Of a DNA stretch of 37,282 bases, positions 9,264-18,375 are shown one piece after another. The translations under genes and the position numbers were made by a program. Source of the stretch: Promethearchaeota archaeon (GTDB taxonomy: Archaea > Asgardarchaeota > Lokiarchaeia > Sigynarchaeales > SOKP01). Each line of letters starts with the position of its first letter. Position 1 is the stretch's first letter. The notes under the pieces are model-generated. The model made no database searches and was not told where the DNA came from. It saw nothing but the letters and a program-made list of their open reading frames with translations. The stretch spans positions 1 through 37,282 of the forward strand of contig JAHPYY010000156.1 in NCBI GenBank assembly GCA_019058515.1, read 5' to 3'.

Positions 9264-9842
9264 TTGATAGAAGCTCCTATAATTGAAATAACATTTCATG
9301 GTCGTGGTGGTCAAACTGCGATTACTGCTAGCCAATTGTTAGCCGAGATGGCGTTCGAAGAGGGGTTCAGTGACACTATTGCTATACCCATAATTGGAGC
9401 TGAAAGAAGAGGTGCTCCAATTCAAGCGTTTACCAAATTATCAAGAGATAAGTCTATTAAAACTTACGATAGCGTAAAAAATCCCCATTACATGTTAATT
9501 TTTGACACCTCTTTGCTTCAAATCCCTAAAGTTAAAGAAACTATAAAAAGCGAGGTGGTATTAATAGTAAACAGTAAGGATTCCTTTGATGTAAAGCAAT
9601 ACGGACAAAACATAAGGCTTTTTATAGTAGATGCTACAGGAATTTGCATTAAAAGAGATTTTATGCACGCTAGTGGCCCCATTTTGAACATACCCATGTT
9701 AGGTGCGTTTGGAAAGATTACGGGATATTACAACCTTGAAACGATGGAAAAAGTGATTAAAAAAGAATTTGGTGAAGTTAGATTAGAGAAAAATATGAGC
9801 GTTGCAAGAGACGCTTACAACACGGTTAAAGAGGTTATTTAA
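9264..9842 (+). CDS. porG: 2-oxoacid:ferredoxin oxidoreductase, gamma subunit
   Basis: 192 residues. The [19 protein letters not shown] and [14 protein letters not shown] segments identify the gamma domain of pyruvate or 2-oxoisovalerate:ferredoxin oxidoreductases. It is part of the complex converting a 2-oxoacid plus CoA to acyl-CoA, CO2 and reduced ferredoxin. The start is TTG at 9264, preceded by GGATGA; an ATG at 9254 is out of frame. First gene of a four-gene operon whose order gamma-delta-alpha-beta is that of archaeal por/vor operons. Its stop overlaps the start of the delta gene by one base. Pyruvate is the default substrate guess; sequence alone does not exclude branched 2-oxoacids. 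Confidence 0.9.
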   Translation: MIEAPIIEITFHGRGGQTAITASQLLAEMAFEEGFSDTIAIPIIGAERRGAPIQAFTKLSRDKSIKTYDSVKNPHYMLIFDTSLLQIPKVKETIKSEVVLIVNSKDSFDVKQYGQNIRLFIVDATGICIKRDFMHASGPILNIPMLGAFGKITGYYNLETMEKVIKKEFGEVRLEKNMSVARDAYNTVKEVI

Positions 9843-10201
9843 TGTCAGATACAGAAAAGTGGAAAAAAATTAATAAATCAAGAGAAGAAAGACCAAAAAT
9901 TCAAGATTATAAGAATTGGAAAGAGTTATCACCAATTCCGATTTCTCTACCTATAGATGGGAGTATAGGGACTACCGGAGATTGGAGGACATTTCGACCT
10001 ATTATTAAAGAAGGCTGTAACAAATGCGGGATTTGTTGGATGTATTGTCCAGAAGGAGTCATTAAAAGAAAGGAAGATGGTTCATTTGAGATAGATTTAA
10101 GATACTGCAAGGGGTGTGGAATTTGTGCGAAAGAATGCCCCTCAGATAATATAGAAATGAAAAGAGAGAGTGATATTGAAGATGAATGTACGACTGAGTG
10201 A
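9842..10201 (+). CDS. porD: 2-oxoacid:ferredoxin oxidoreductase, delta (2x[4Fe-4S] ferredoxin) subunit
   Basis: 119 residues. Two CxxCxxCxxxCP cluster motifs are present: [14 protein letters not shown] and [14 protein letters not shown]. They carry electrons from the thiamine-diphosphate site to free ferredoxin. The N-terminal 40 residues with the [14 protein letters not shown] stretch match the usual lead-in of PorD. ATG at 9842 overlaps the TAA of the gamma gene (TAATG), implying translational coupling. Its 3' end overlaps the alpha gene by 20 nt. Confidence 0.93.
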   Translation: MSDTEKWKKINKSREERPKIQDYKNWKELSPIPISLPIDGSIGTTGDWRTFRPIIKEGCNKCGICWMYCPEGVIKRKEDGSFEIDLRYCKGCGICAKECPSDNIEMKRESDIEDECTTE

Positions 10202-11441
10202 TTTTGTACAAGAACAAGAAACTAAAATTATTAAAGGAAATGTTGCCGCTGCTTACGCTGCAAAAAGCGCGCGAGTTCAAGTTATAAGTGCGTATCCCAT
10301 TACTCCTCAAACTACTGTCGTGGAAAAATTGTCTGAATTTGTAGACAGAGGAGAGATGCCCGGTACTCAATACATAAAAGTGGAATCAGAGCATAGCGTA
10401 TTAGCTTCTATCATAGGAGCGAGCAAAGCAGGAACCAGAACTTTTACCGCAACTTCTGGTCAGGGCTTATTCTATATGCATGAAATGGTTCACTGGGCTG
10501 CGGGTGCTAGATTACCGATTGTAATGACGATAGCTAGTCGTGGTCCGGCACCACCTTGGAATATTTGGGCTGATTTTACTGATGTGCTCAGTCAAAGGGA
10601 TACTGGTTGGATGAGTTCTTTTTGTTCTTCTCATCAAGAAATTTACGATGAAATTTTGATGTCATACCGCATTTGTGAAGATCACGAGATATTATTACCT
10701 AAATTTGTTGCATATGGAGGCTTTATCTTATCTCATACTTCAAAGCCAATCATAATCGAAGAACAGGAAAAAGTAGATGATTTTTTGCCCCCTCTCCCAG
10801 ATGAGAAGGGATGGCCACACATTTGGATTGATCCGGAAAGGCCAATGATGTTTGGAAACTTGATTATGCCATCAGGGTTTTATATGGAATTTCGCTTGAA
10901 AATTCAAGAAGCCATGATTAAAACTAAACAAAAGATAAGAGAGGTTGCTAAGGAGTTCTATAAAAAATTCGGAAGAGATTATGGAAATGGTTTAATAAAA
11001 GAATACAGAATGGGTGATGCAAAAATAGGGGTGCTAACATATGGGGATTTAGCATTACAAATGGAGCAAGCAGTGGATGAAATTAGAGAAGAGGGGTACA
11101 AGGTTGGAATGGTTAGATTAAGGTACTTTAGACCATTCCCATCCGAAGATATAGTAGAATTGGCTAAAAAGGTAGAGTTATTAGCTGTAATAGATCGCGC
11201 AACTGCATTTGGATCTCACACAGGGGCACCCGTTAGCAGCGAAGTAAAAACGGCTTTACACGGTGTAGAAGGAACCACAGAAGTATTTCCAATAATTAAC
11301 GGATTAGGTGGAAGGGAAGTTTCTTTAGAACAACAAAAAAGTCAGTTAAAAATGTTAGTCGAATTTAAAGAAGAAGGAAAAGTTCCAAAAAATCTTATTG
11401 AAGGTAAAACTTTATGGGATGGTTTATTGGAGGTGAAATGA
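10182..11441 (+). CDS. porA: 2-oxoacid:ferredoxin oxidoreductase, alpha subunit
   Basis: About 419 residues. The N-terminal pyrimidine-binding-type domain has [27 protein letters not shown] and a [29 protein letters not shown] block. A C-terminal transketolase-like domain has [16 protein letters not shown] and RYFRPFP. This is the standard alpha subunit. ATG at 10182 is preferred over GTG 10170: it is preceded by GAGTGAT with good spacing, and the start overlaps the end of the delta gene, as is common in these operons. The stop is followed after one base by the beta ATG, with the beta Shine-Dalgarno GGAGGTGA inside the last alpha codons. Confidence 0.93.
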   Translation: MNVRLSDFVQEQETKIIKGNVAAAYAAKSARVQVISAYPITPQTTVVEKLSEFVDRGEMPGTQYIKVESEHSVLASIIGASKAGTRTFTATSGQGLFYMHEMVHWAAGARLPIVMTIASRGPAPPWNIWADFTDVLSQRDTGWMSSFCSSHQEIYDEILMSYRICEDHEILLPKFVAYGGFILSHTSKPIIIEEQEKVDDFLPPLPDEKGWPHIWIDPERPMMFGNLIMPSGFYMEFRLKIQEAMIKTKQKIREVAKEFYKKFGRDYGNGLIKEYRMGDAKIGVLTYGDLALQMEQAVDEIREEGYKVGMVRLRYFRPFPSEDIVELAKKVELLAVIDRATAFGSHTGAPVSSEVKTALHGVEGTTEVFPIINGLGGREVSLEQQKSQLKMLVEFKEEGKVPKNLIEGKTLWDGLLEVK

Positions 11442-11442
11442 A

Positions 11443-12372
11443 ATGGTTTCGTTAAAGGAAGCGTTAAATAGTTGTCAAACAGAATATTTTCTACCAGGAA
11501 ATTCTTGTTGTGCTGGTTGTGGACTTGAGATAGCTTTAAGATGGGCAATGAAAGCGTTAGGTCCAAATACTGCTTTAGTTACTCCCGCTAGTTGTTTAAA
11601 TGTTGTTGTAGGTTTATGGCCAAAAACAGCTCCAAATTTTCCATTTACCAATATGGCGTTCGCAGCAGGAGCTGCTGCTGCAACGGGACTTGATGCGGCA
11701 TTTAAAGCGAAAGCTTATAAATTTCCTGAGGGGATTTGGGGTGAAATGACTGCGTTAGTGTTTGCAGGGGATGGTGGTACTGCGGATATAGGAATCCAAG
11801 GTTTGAGTGGGGCGGCAGAAAGAAATTCTGATATAATATATTGCTGCTACGATAATGAAGCTTATATGAACACAGGAATTCAGCGATCTTCTAGTACACC
11901 TCACGGAGCAGTTACAACAACAACTACATTAGGAAAAGAGAGATATAAAAAAAATCTACCCGCAATTTTGACAGCTCATGAAATTCCATACGTCGCTACT
12001 TGTAGTATTAGCGAACCATTAGATTTATTTGACAAATTTAAAAAAGCTAAATCCATAAGAGGTTGTAAATATATTCACATACTTGCACCTTGTGCCCCAG
12101 GATGGGGATTTCCATCGTCAGATTCGATAGAAATAGCGCGACTAGCTGTTAAGTCTGGATCTTGGATATTATATGAAGTTGAAAACGGAGTGCTAAAGTT
12201 ATCAAAGAAGAGTAGTATGTTGTTAGACTCTTCAAAACGAACTCCCTTGATCGATTATTTATCAAAACAAAAACGATTTTCAAAGTTAAGCGAAAAGTCA
12301 ATGATTGAGCTCCAAAAAGCCTTGGACCATCAATGGGAGTCAATTACAAACCAATTAGAATGCCAAAAATAA
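11443..12372 (+). CDS. porB: 2-oxoacid:ferredoxin oxidoreductase, beta (thiamine diphosphate) subunit
   Basis: 309 residues, the usual length. The thiamine diphosphate/Mg motif is GDGGTADIGIQGLSGAAER with YDNEAYMNTG. The cysteines of the proximal [4Fe-4S] cluster sit in CCAGCG near residue 24 and in CAPGW further on. It binds the cofactor and 2-oxoacid at the alpha/beta interface. A full-consensus GGAGGTGA lies 6 nt before the ATG, inside the end of the alpha gene. Last gene of the operon; a TATA-like tttttaaat follows about 5 nt after the stop, before the YrdC gene, so the next gene is probably transcribed separately. Confidence 0.93.
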   Translation: MVSLKEALNSCQTEYFLPGNSCCAGCGLEIALRWAMKALGPNTALVTPASCLNVVVGLWPKTAPNFPFTNMAFAAGAAAATGLDAAFKAKAYKFPEGIWGEMTALVFAGDGGTADIGIQGLSGAAERNSDIIYCCYDNEAYMNTGIQRSSSTPHGAVTTTTTLGKERYKKNLPAILTAHEIPYVATCSISEPLDLFDKFKKAKSIRGCKYIHILAPCAPGWGFPSSDSIEIARLAVKSGSWILYEVENGVLKLSKKSSMLLDSSKRTPLIDYLSKQKRFSKLSEKSMIELQKALDHQWESITNQLECQK

Positions 12373-12399
12373 TCTTTTTAAATTAATCTATCAACTTAT

Positions 12400-13119
12400 T
12401 TGATCATAGCTTCTATTAAGTTTTTAAACGCTTTAAAAAAAATGGGATTTCTGGTAAAGTTTTCTGAGAACAATGTCGAAGATCTTCACTTTATTTTAGA
12501 TATCGCAACTGAGACTATTATTCAGGGAAAAATATTATCCTTTCCTACAGACAGCGTGTATGGTATTGGAGGGGATCCAAGTAATCCTATGGTTGTTGAA
12601 AAACTATACGATATAAAGTTCAGAGAAAAATCCAAAGGGTTTATTATATTAGTATGTGACGTAGAGGAAGCTCAAAAAGTTGCAAATTTAAACGATATTG
12701 CTGAAAAACTGGCTGAAAATTTTTGGCCGGGTGAATTAACACTAATTTTGCCAAAAAAAAACCCTAATTTTATACCTCTTGAAGTCACAGCATTTAAAAA
12801 TACAATTGGAATTAGAATCCCGAAAAATAAGGTCATTTTATCAATTTTGAAGAAATTAAAAGCCCTTGGTAGATTTGGAGGGATTATAGGTACTTCTGCC
12901 AATTATTCAGGAGAGCCTCCAGCAATTAGTGGAGAGGAAGTTGTAAAAAAGCTGCTAAATCCAATTGATTTAATAATCGATGTTGGGAAAACAAAATCGC
13001 AAATACCTACAACAATTATTGATTGTACTACCGCAATACCTAAAATTCTTAGGCAAGGTTTAATCCAAAAGGAAGATATCGAAGAAATTTTGCATATTGA
13101 AATGTCTGGAGGTAATTAA
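12400..13119 (+). CDS. tsaC: YrdC/Sua5-type threonylcarbamoyl-AMP synthase
   Basis: 239 residues: a single YrdC domain without the C-terminal Sua5 domain. Key segments: FPTDSVYGIGGDP, KFREKSKGFIILV, WPGELTLILPKK, IGIRIPKN and GTSANYSGEPPA. It makes threonylcarbamoyl-AMP from threonine, bicarbonate and ATP, the first step of t6A37 formation in tRNAs reading ANN codons; KEOPS then transfers the group. The start is uncertain: TTG 12400 lies about 25 nt after a TATA-like element, consistent with a nearly leaderless mRNA, while ATG 12442 is an alternative that removes 14 residues. Cgi121 and Pcc1 of KEOPS are encoded within 6 kb. Confidence 0.88.
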   Translation: MIIASIKFLNALKKMGFLVKFSENNVEDLHFILDIATETIIQGKILSFPTDSVYGIGGDPSNPMVVEKLYDIKFREKSKGFIILVCDVEEAQKVANLNDIAEKLAENFWPGELTLILPKKNPNFIPLEVTAFKNTIGIRIPKNKVILSILKKLKALGRFGGIIGTSANYSGEPPAISGEEVVKKLLNPIDLIIDVGKTKSQIPTTIIDCTTAIPKILRQGLIQKEDIEEILHIEMSGGN

Positions 13120-13121
13120 TT

Positions 13122-13658
13122 ATTAAAACTTTCAACCTATTGATTTCTTCCTCTCGGTTCAATGAAAATAATGCTAAAGCAGAAATTTGGTTTACACTTC
13201 TTTTGTGTTCAGATAAGTATCCGATTATATCGAACTTAGAATTCATGGGATTAATTACGGCATATACTAACTTAGACTATCTAGAGGTTATAACCAAAAT
13301 TAAGCGCTTATTGGAACTCGATCCAAATTTTTTTCAATATATTTTAAAAATTGTGCCGATAAACTATGTTTGTGAAACCAATGTCGATGTTATATCTTCG
13401 CTTGTTGAAAGCGTGTGTAGCGATTACATTAAAGAAAACTCCACATATAAAATTGTATTAAAGCGAAGGGACAACGACATTATAGACCGGCAGAAATTTA
13501 TTGGCAAAATTGCAAAAATTATAGACGCTAAAGTCAATTTAGATAACCCTGATGTTATTGTTAGGATTGAAATTTTGGGTAACTTATGCGGTTTATCGTT
13601 TCATAAGCCTGAAGAATTAATAAAAATTAGGAGTAAATGGAAAAAAAGTAAACAATGA
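13122..13658 (+). CDS. Tan1-like THUMP-domain tRNA-modification protein
   Basis: About 179 residues. The C-terminal half (YKIVLKRRDNDI, AKIIDAKVNLDNPDVIVRIE and EILGNLCGLSFHKPEE) is the THUMP RNA-binding fold as in Tan1, the adaptor for tRNA cytidine acetylation (ac4C) by the Kre33/NAT10/TmcA type enzyme. The N-terminus KTFNLLISSSRFNE also matches the family start, but is only in frame if translation begins at ATT 13122, upstream of the first standard codon (TTG 13140). GGAGGT at 13108-13113 is ideally spaced for it and lies inside the end of the YrdC gene, suggesting coupling. Convergent with cgi121, 3 nt apart. Confidence 0.75.
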   Translation: MKTFNLLISSSRFNENNAKAEIWFTLLLCSDKYPIISNLEFMGLITAYTNLDYLEVITKIKRLLELDPNFFQYILKIVPINYVCETNVDVISSLVESVCSDYIKENSTYKIVLKRRDNDIIDRQKFIGKIAKIIDAKVNLDNPDVIVRIEILGNLCGLSFHKPEELIKIRSKWKKSKQ

Positions 13659-13660
13659 AA

Positions 13661-14311
13661 TCACTGGTCTAAAATCAGACCAACCATTTTTTCTTGAATT
13701 ATGTCATTTAAGGCACTAACAAATAATTCATGAATATCGTATGAATTATCCTTATTTATTCTTTTATCGCATATACTATAGGATTTTAACAGCACCCTAA
13801 TTTGATTATCTGAAATATCATAATAGTTTTTTATTCTTTTTATTTTGTCGATCGATGGACTACTAATGCTTAATTCGATTTCGCAAGCATTCAAAGTTTT
13901 CAAAATATCATCGAAAATTAATTGGTACCCTGTATTTGGTGTTACAATACACAAAATAACAGGAGATTTTCGCTCTACTAATTCTGAGACCCCAAAATCC
14001 TTAAATCCGTTTTTAATTTGTCGATCTGTAGCTAAATACAGTAATAACTCTAAATTCTTCCTAGAGGAGATATTGTAACCTTGAAGAAATGCTTTTTGGA
14101 CGAAAAATACAGCAGAAAAGATATGCATTTCATTCAATATTAAATTGTCGCTACACACTTGAATAAAGCACTTTTCATTCTCTCGTTCTAAGGTGGAAAA
14201 ATGTCTAATTATTTGATCTAAGGTGAGAGAACTTTTGTCGAGAGAAATTTTACTAAGGCTGATGTAGTAATTTAAATGGTATTCATGTATGCTAAATTTT
14301 TCAGTTATCAT
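13661..14311 (-). CDS. cgi121: KEOPS subunit Cgi121
   Basis: About 216 residues. The core segment MHIFSAVFFVQKAF, then KNLELLLYLATDRQIKNGF and the final EKMVGLIL block match Cgi121, which binds the tRNA CCA tail and activates Bud32 in the KEOPS complex for t6A synthesis. ATG 14311 is chosen over 14335 because it forms the ATGA overlap with the ecfT stop and has GGAG upstream; the longer version adds only eight residues. It is the last gene of the minus-strand run with the ECF transporter. Pcc1, another KEOPS subunit, is encoded 4 kb upstream on the same strand. Bud32 and Kae1 are not in the window. Confidence 0.8.
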   Translation of the reverse strand: MITEKFSIHEYHLNYYISLSKISLDKSSLTLDQIIRHFSTLERENEKCFIQVCSDNLILNEMHIFSAVFFVQKAFLQGYNISSRKNLELLLYLATDRQIKNGFKDFGVSELVERKSPVILCIVTPNTGYQLIFDDILKTLNACEIELSISSPSIDKIKRIKNYYDISDNQIRVLLKSYSICDKRINKDNSYDIHELFVSALNDIIQEKMVGLILDQ

Positions 14312-15075
14312 ACAGGTAAACTCCAGGAAAGCCATTCTGGTAATAGACGTAAAAAGATCTTAATAAATATCATCGAAATTAAAAAGCAAATAAAATAAAA
14401 TACAAGCACATAATCTAAAGTTGAAAAAGATATTGAAACATAAAATGTTCTCTTCTTATCGCTTCCGAATGCTCTTGATTCTAGTGCTTCAGCTACATTG
14501 AAAGCTCTTTTTATTGAAAGAATTATAAGAGGAATTAATAATGGGAAAAGGTTTTTAATTTGATTGAAAATGTTTTTCCCTTGGAACTCATGTCCTCTAC
14601 TCTGTTGAGCATCCATAATATTTTGGGCTTCCTCTGCGATTGTCGGAACAAATCTAAAAGCTAACGATATAGCAAAAGAATACTCGTAAGGAATTTTCAT
14701 TGAGATAAGACTTAGAGCAAGATCGTTTGGATCAACAGTTAAAAAGAAAATAGAAAAAGCTGAGATCATTATTGTTATTCTTATAAGAACAACGAATGCA
14801 AAGTCTAATGAGACAAAGAACGTATTTAGAATGATAATAATTAAGTACAAAAATGATAAACCAGAAATGCTTTTAATCCATTTTTTAAATAGATGCCCGA
14901 AAACAATAAAAGGAACTAAACTTACGAAAATAATTAATAATAGAACTAATTTATCAAATAGTAGAGCGCAAATCGTGTAAGTTATTGCTAGAAATAATTT
15001 CGTTCTAGGATCTAAGCGATGTAAAGCGGTATTACTCTTCATAAATTTGAACGCTTCAAGAAATTGAAAAGACAC
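14308..15075 (-). CDS. ecfT: ECF transporter transmembrane component EcfT
   Basis: 255 residues. It has hydrophobic segments around residues 30-60, 70-115 and 175-195, a C-terminal one near 225-245, and the two coupling motifs that contact the ATPases: QQSRGHEFQGK (about 157-167) and ALESRAFGSDKK (about 199-210). EcfT couples ATP hydrolysis to toppling of a substrate-binding S component that takes up vitamins or metal ions. GTG start at 15075 with a GGTG-containing leader. It follows the two ATPase genes and overlaps cgi121 by 4 nt. No S component is present in the window, so this is probably a shared (group II) module serving scattered S proteins. Confidence 0.9.
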   Translation of the reverse strand: MSFQFLEAFKFMKSNTALHRLDPRTKLFLAITYTICALLFDKLVLLLIIFVSLVPFIVFGHLFKKWIKSISGLSFLYLIIIILNTFFVSLDFAFVVLIRITIMISAFSIFFLTVDPNDLALSLISMKIPYEYSFAISLAFRFVPTIAEEAQNIMDAQQSRGHEFQGKNIFNQIKNLFPLLIPLIILSIKRAFNVAEALESRAFGSDKKRTFYVSISFSTLDYVLVFYFICFLISMIFIKIFLRLLPEWLSWSLPV

Positions 15076-15110
15076 TTTTTACACCGATTTGCTTAATGAT
15101 ATGGTTTATT

Positions 15111-15956
15111 TTATTTATTTTGCATTTGTTTAACAATTAAATTTTTAAAATCAGAGATAGAGGATATCTCACCTGGAACATTTAAACCCGCTTTTGTTAA
15201 GGCATTTTTAAATTTTATAATTTGAGGTCGTATAAGGGCTGATTTTTCAATCAGAAATTTATTGGAAAGAACTTTATGCGATGGACCATCAGCCAAAATC
15301 TGTCCTCTATATAATAGGACAATCCTTGGAATGTAGGATAAAGCAAAATCTACATTATGCGTTATAAGAATAATTGTAACATTTTTTTTTTTAAGATTTT
15401 CAATTATATTAAGGAAAAATCTGATTTCTTTTGCGTCTTGTCCTAACAATGGCTCATCAAAAACAATTACTATGGGATCGCGGCATAAAATAGTGGCTAA
15501 CGAAAGTTTTTTAGCTTCACCACCAGACAAACTTAAAGGTGATCTACTGGCATATTTTTGTAAACCAAATTCATTTAAAAAATTGGAGACTTTTAAATTA
15601 GCCTCGTCTTTATTGAAACCGAGATTCTTTATAGAAAATTCGATTTCAGATTTTACGCTTGTTGAGAATAACTGATGTTGGGGATTCTGAAAAACAACAC
15701 CTATATCTTTTGAGAGATGTGCTATAGATTGGGTTGATATTTCTATTCCATTGTAGTATATTTTCCCCTTTGTAGGCCTAATTAATCCATTAAACATTCT
15801 AACCAAGGTGGTCTTACCAGCACCATTTCTACCCATAATACCAACAAACTCACCTTTGTAAATATTTAAATTAATATTATTCAACGCTCTTGTCCCATCT
15901 GGGTAAGAGTAATAAACCTGATTAACATTAATTAAAGGTTGGTTTAATTTTGGCAT
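15111..15956 (-). CDS. ecfA: ECF transporter ATPase (first of two)
   Basis: 281 residues. Walker A GRNGAGKTTL, Q-loop VVFQNPQHQLFS, signature LSLSGGEAKK, Walker B IVIVFDEP and H-loop THNVDF are all intact. The ECF-type Q-loop followed by a C-terminal extension (about 230-281) fits EcfA. It drives the transporter together with its neighbour as a heterodimer on EcfT. Shine-Dalgarno AGGTGA is formed around the stop of the upstream ATPase gene, 10 nt before; ecfT follows after 35 nt. The signature has Glu-Ala where many homologues have Gln, a mild variation. Confidence 0.9.
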   Translation of the reverse strand: MPKLNQPLINVNQVYYSYPDGTRALNNINLNIYKGEFVGIMGRNGAGKTTLVRMFNGLIRPTKGKIYYNGIEISTQSIAHLSKDIGVVFQNPQHQLFSTSVKSEIEFSIKNLGFNKDEANLKVSNFLNEFGLQKYASRSPLSLSGGEAKKLSLATILCRDPIVIVFDEPLLGQDAKEIRFFLNIIENLKKKNVTIILITHNVDFALSYIPRIVLLYRGQILADGPSHKVLSNKFLIEKSALIRPQIIKFKNALTKAGLNVPGEISSISDFKNLIVKQMQNK

Positions 15957-15966
15957 AGGATTACTT

Positions 15967-16806
15967 TCACCTTAGAGACAATATAATTTTTAAAGCATCT
16001 TCGATGGAAACTGGAATATTATCATCAAATAGACGCTCTTCTTTTAGTTCCGAAAACAGTTGATAAAGAAAAGGCTTGTTTATCGGGGTATCTCGATATA
16101 ATGGTCCGTTTAAGACTTTGTCTCGCTCCCCATAATCAATTATTTGACCGTTTTTCATGAGGATTATCTCGTCAATTAACGGTAAGATATAGTCTGTTCT
16201 ATGCTCACTTATAATTACGGTAATTTTCTTTTTTTCCTGAATGGTTTTGAGAAGGTCAATAATTTTAAGCATCGAAATGGGATCCAAATTACCAGTCGGT
16301 TCGTCTAACACGAGTACTTCAGGTTCTAAGACTAACACGGACGCTATTGCTACTTTTTGCTGTTCTCCTCCGCTAATTTCGAACGGTGCTTTGTTAAGTA
16401 TATCTTCTATTTCAATGAGTTTAACAATGCTTTCGATTTTTGTTTGCATTATATCCCTTGAAATCCCTAAATTTTCTAATCCAAAAGCGATCTCTTGCTC
16501 TACATTCATAGCGACTAATTGATTTTCGGCGTTTTGGAAGACCACCCCGACCATTGTTGACATTTCAGCTACAGGAGTCTTATCCGACGGTAATCCTAAA
16601 ACTTCAACGCTTCCCTTGTAAAATCCAGAATAAAATTGAGGAATTAAACCATTCATACATTTTATTAGAGAGGTTTTCCCCGAACCCGTCTCACCCAATA
16701 AGAGAATGAATTTATTATTGCCAATGTTTAGGTTTATGTTATTTAATGCATAATCTTGGTTTCCTTTGTACCTAAAAGAGAAGTTATTAAATTCTATGAC
16801 GCTCAT
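15967..16806 (-). CDS. ecfA: ECF transporter ATPase (second of two)
   Basis: 279 residues. Walker A LGETGSGKTSL, Q-loop VVFQNAENQLVAM, signature ISGGEQQKVAIA, Walker B VLVLDEPTGNLDP and H-loop SEHRTD. Paralogue and partner of the downstream ATPase. ATG start, 17 nt after the DHH phosphoesterase gene, so the ATPases, EcfT and Cgi121 are probably read from the same long transcript as rpl37ae-pcc1-pfdB-DHH. Confidence 0.9.
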   Translation of the reverse strand: MSVIEFNNFSFRYKGNQDYALNNINLNIGNNKFILLLGETGSGKTSLIKCMNGLIPQFYSGFYKGSVEVLGLPSDKTPVAEMSTMVGVVFQNAENQLVAMNVEQEIAFGLENLGISRDIMQTKIESIVKLIEIEDILNKAPFEISGGEQQKVAIASVLVLEPEVLVLDEPTGNLDPISMLKIIDLLKTIQEKKKITVIISEHRTDYILPLIDEIILMKNGQIIDYGERDKVLNGPLYRDTPINKPFLYQLFSELKEERLFDDNIPVSIEDALKIILSLR

Positions 16807-16823
16807 TAGACAATTTTAATTTT

Positions 16824-17897
16824 TTATATTTTGGAATAATTCTGTATTCTCCCTGATACTTGTAATTCAAGTGATTTAATAACTTTAATTAGCGTTTTCT
16901 TTACATCGCCTATACCCTTAATTGAAGCAGCTCCTGCGTGACCTCCAGCATTTAATTCACCATCTTTCTGATCTCCACTTTTGATTCTTGTTTCAAGGGT
17001 GATGGCATTAAAAAGTTGTCCAAGATGTAATTCCTTACTCTCTAATAAATAGTTTTTTGCCCTTCCAGTGATATTAAATTCTGCCTTATCGTGTGAATAT
17101 ACTATCGCAATGTCAAATCCTGAGGAAATTAGATTGGTTGCCACTTTTGATTCAAAACTTCCTACCTTCGCTACTCCTAGCAAAATATCATCATTTAAGC
17201 GATACAACTTAACTCTTTGCAGTCCTCTAATTTTTGCTATTTTTGCGGAGATTTCCTCTTCTATTTGCAATAATACATATACATCTTGAATGTTTATATC
17301 ATTCTTCAAAATTTCTGAAATTACGAAATATGTGCTATTATTTGCGTATCTTAAAAAACCAGTGTCGGACAACATCCCAGATAATAATAATATATTTTGT
17401 CTGCGTGTTAAGGAATAAGCTGAGCGTTTAATAAGCTCATAAATAAGCTCTGATGATGATGTAAAAGATTCATCGATAATCTTATTAACTTTCGATTCCA
17501 GATTCGAGTTTGGAGAAAAATGATGATCAATTATTAATATTGGATAATCAGATAAACTATCCTTTTTATCTAGTGGTAAGTCTATCTGTTGAACATTATT
17601 TGTATCAATAATTACAATTATATCGAGATGTTTATCGGGAAACTTTTGAAAATTCCTTACAGATACACTGTAATTGTTTTGAAATTTGTTGATGAATTCT
17701 TGGGTATACTTTGAAAAGCTGGGAACAAAAAGAGATATGTTAGATATAGAAAAAAAATCGCGAAGAAATTCAGAAAACACTACAACAGAAGCAAAAGCAT
17801 CAACATCAGCTGATGAATGTGTTAATATAAGGACATGTCTGTCTCTATATTGCCTAAATATCGATAAAATGATATTAAGGGCTTCGGTAATAGTCAT
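16824..17897 (-). CDS. DHH-family phosphoesterase (with DHHA1 domain)
   Basis: 357 residues. Motif I is LTHSSADVDAFAS (His27, Asp31, Asp33), motif II IIDTN, motif III IIDHH and motif IV SGMLSDTGF, with DHHA1 nucleotide-binding GGHAGAAS near residue 321. These metal-dependent enzymes (Mn) cleave oligonucleotides or cyclic dinucleotides; the archaeal RecJ-like and NrnA-like groups cannot be separated by eye. Placement directly after prefoldin beta in a ribosome/RNA operon favours an RNA- or oligonucleotide-related role (inference). ATG start, 60 nt after pfdB. Confidence 0.85.
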   Translation of the reverse strand: MTITEALNIILSIFRQYRDRHVLILTHSSADVDAFASVVVFSEFLRDFFSISNISLFVPSFSKYTQEFINKFQNNYSVSVRNFQKFPDKHLDIIVIIDTNNVQQIDLPLDKKDSLSDYPILIIDHHFSPNSNLESKVNKIIDESFTSSSELIYELIKRSAYSLTRRQNILLLSGMLSDTGFLRYANNSTYFVISEILKNDINIQDVYVLLQIEEEISAKIAKIRGLQRVKLYRLNDDILLGVAKVGSFESKVATNLISSGFDIAIVYSHDKAEFNITGRAKNYLLESKELHLGQLFNAITLETRIKSGDQKDGELNAGGHAGAASIKGIGDVKKTLIKVIKSLELQVSGRIQNYSKI

Positions 17898-17957
17898 AAC
17901 ATAATAGTTTTAATCTATATTTGATAAATGATTGAAAACTCGTTTGAAAATTGCATG

Positions 17958-18320
17958 TTAAGCGTTTTGTTTTTGAATTTCGGTTTGAACAGATTTTCTT
18001 TGGGTTTCGAGAGTACTCCTTGTTCTTTGCTCTTTTCCCTGTAGAGTTTTTATTCTCATCTCCAAAGTTGTTCTTAAGCTCTTTTTTTCGTCTAGGATTC
18101 TGTCTTTGTTGCTTTTGACTAATATACCGCCAATTGATTTGTAAATAGTATCTTCTTCGCCGACCTTAGTAAGCTCTTCAATTGCAAGCTCAGTTTCTTT
18201 TAATGTGCTTTCTAATTGTAATTTTTGTGAGGTTATAAATTCGAGACTTTGCTGAAGATTCTGTAGATTTACAATCTTCTTTTTCAAATCTTCCGAGATA
18301 TTGTCCAGATTTATTGAAAT
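17958..18320 (-). CDS. pfdB: prefoldin beta subunit
   Basis: About 120 residues. Two coiled-coil helices flank the short beta-hairpin segment GEEDTIYKSIGGILVK, the family hallmark; the N-helix is rich in QNLQQSLEF and the C-helix ends in ETQRKSVQTEI. Hexameric prefoldin delivers unfolded proteins to the chaperonin. The start is placed at ATT 18320: AGGTGA (18333-18328) is 7 nt upstream, and the frame from ATT through INLDNISEDLKKKI is open. The first standard codon, TTG 18287, is more than 40 nt from any Shine-Dalgarno and would shorten the first helix. It follows pcc1 by about 55 nt, as in most archaea. Confidence 0.85.
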   Translation of the reverse strand: MSINLDNISEDLKKKIVNLQNLQQSLEFITSQKLQLESTLKETELAIEELTKVGEEDTIYKSIGGILVKSNKDRILDEKKSLRTTLEMRIKTLQGKEQRTRSTLETQRKSVQTEIQKQNA

Positions 18321-18375
18321 CTATATTTCACCTAATTCTTTAGTTTGAATACAAATTGATATGTAATAAATTTTT

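Noticed and set aside
9842..12372. Oxidoreductase operon as a novel redox complex
   Set aside because: Order, lengths and motifs are those of ordinary archaeal por/vor enzymes.
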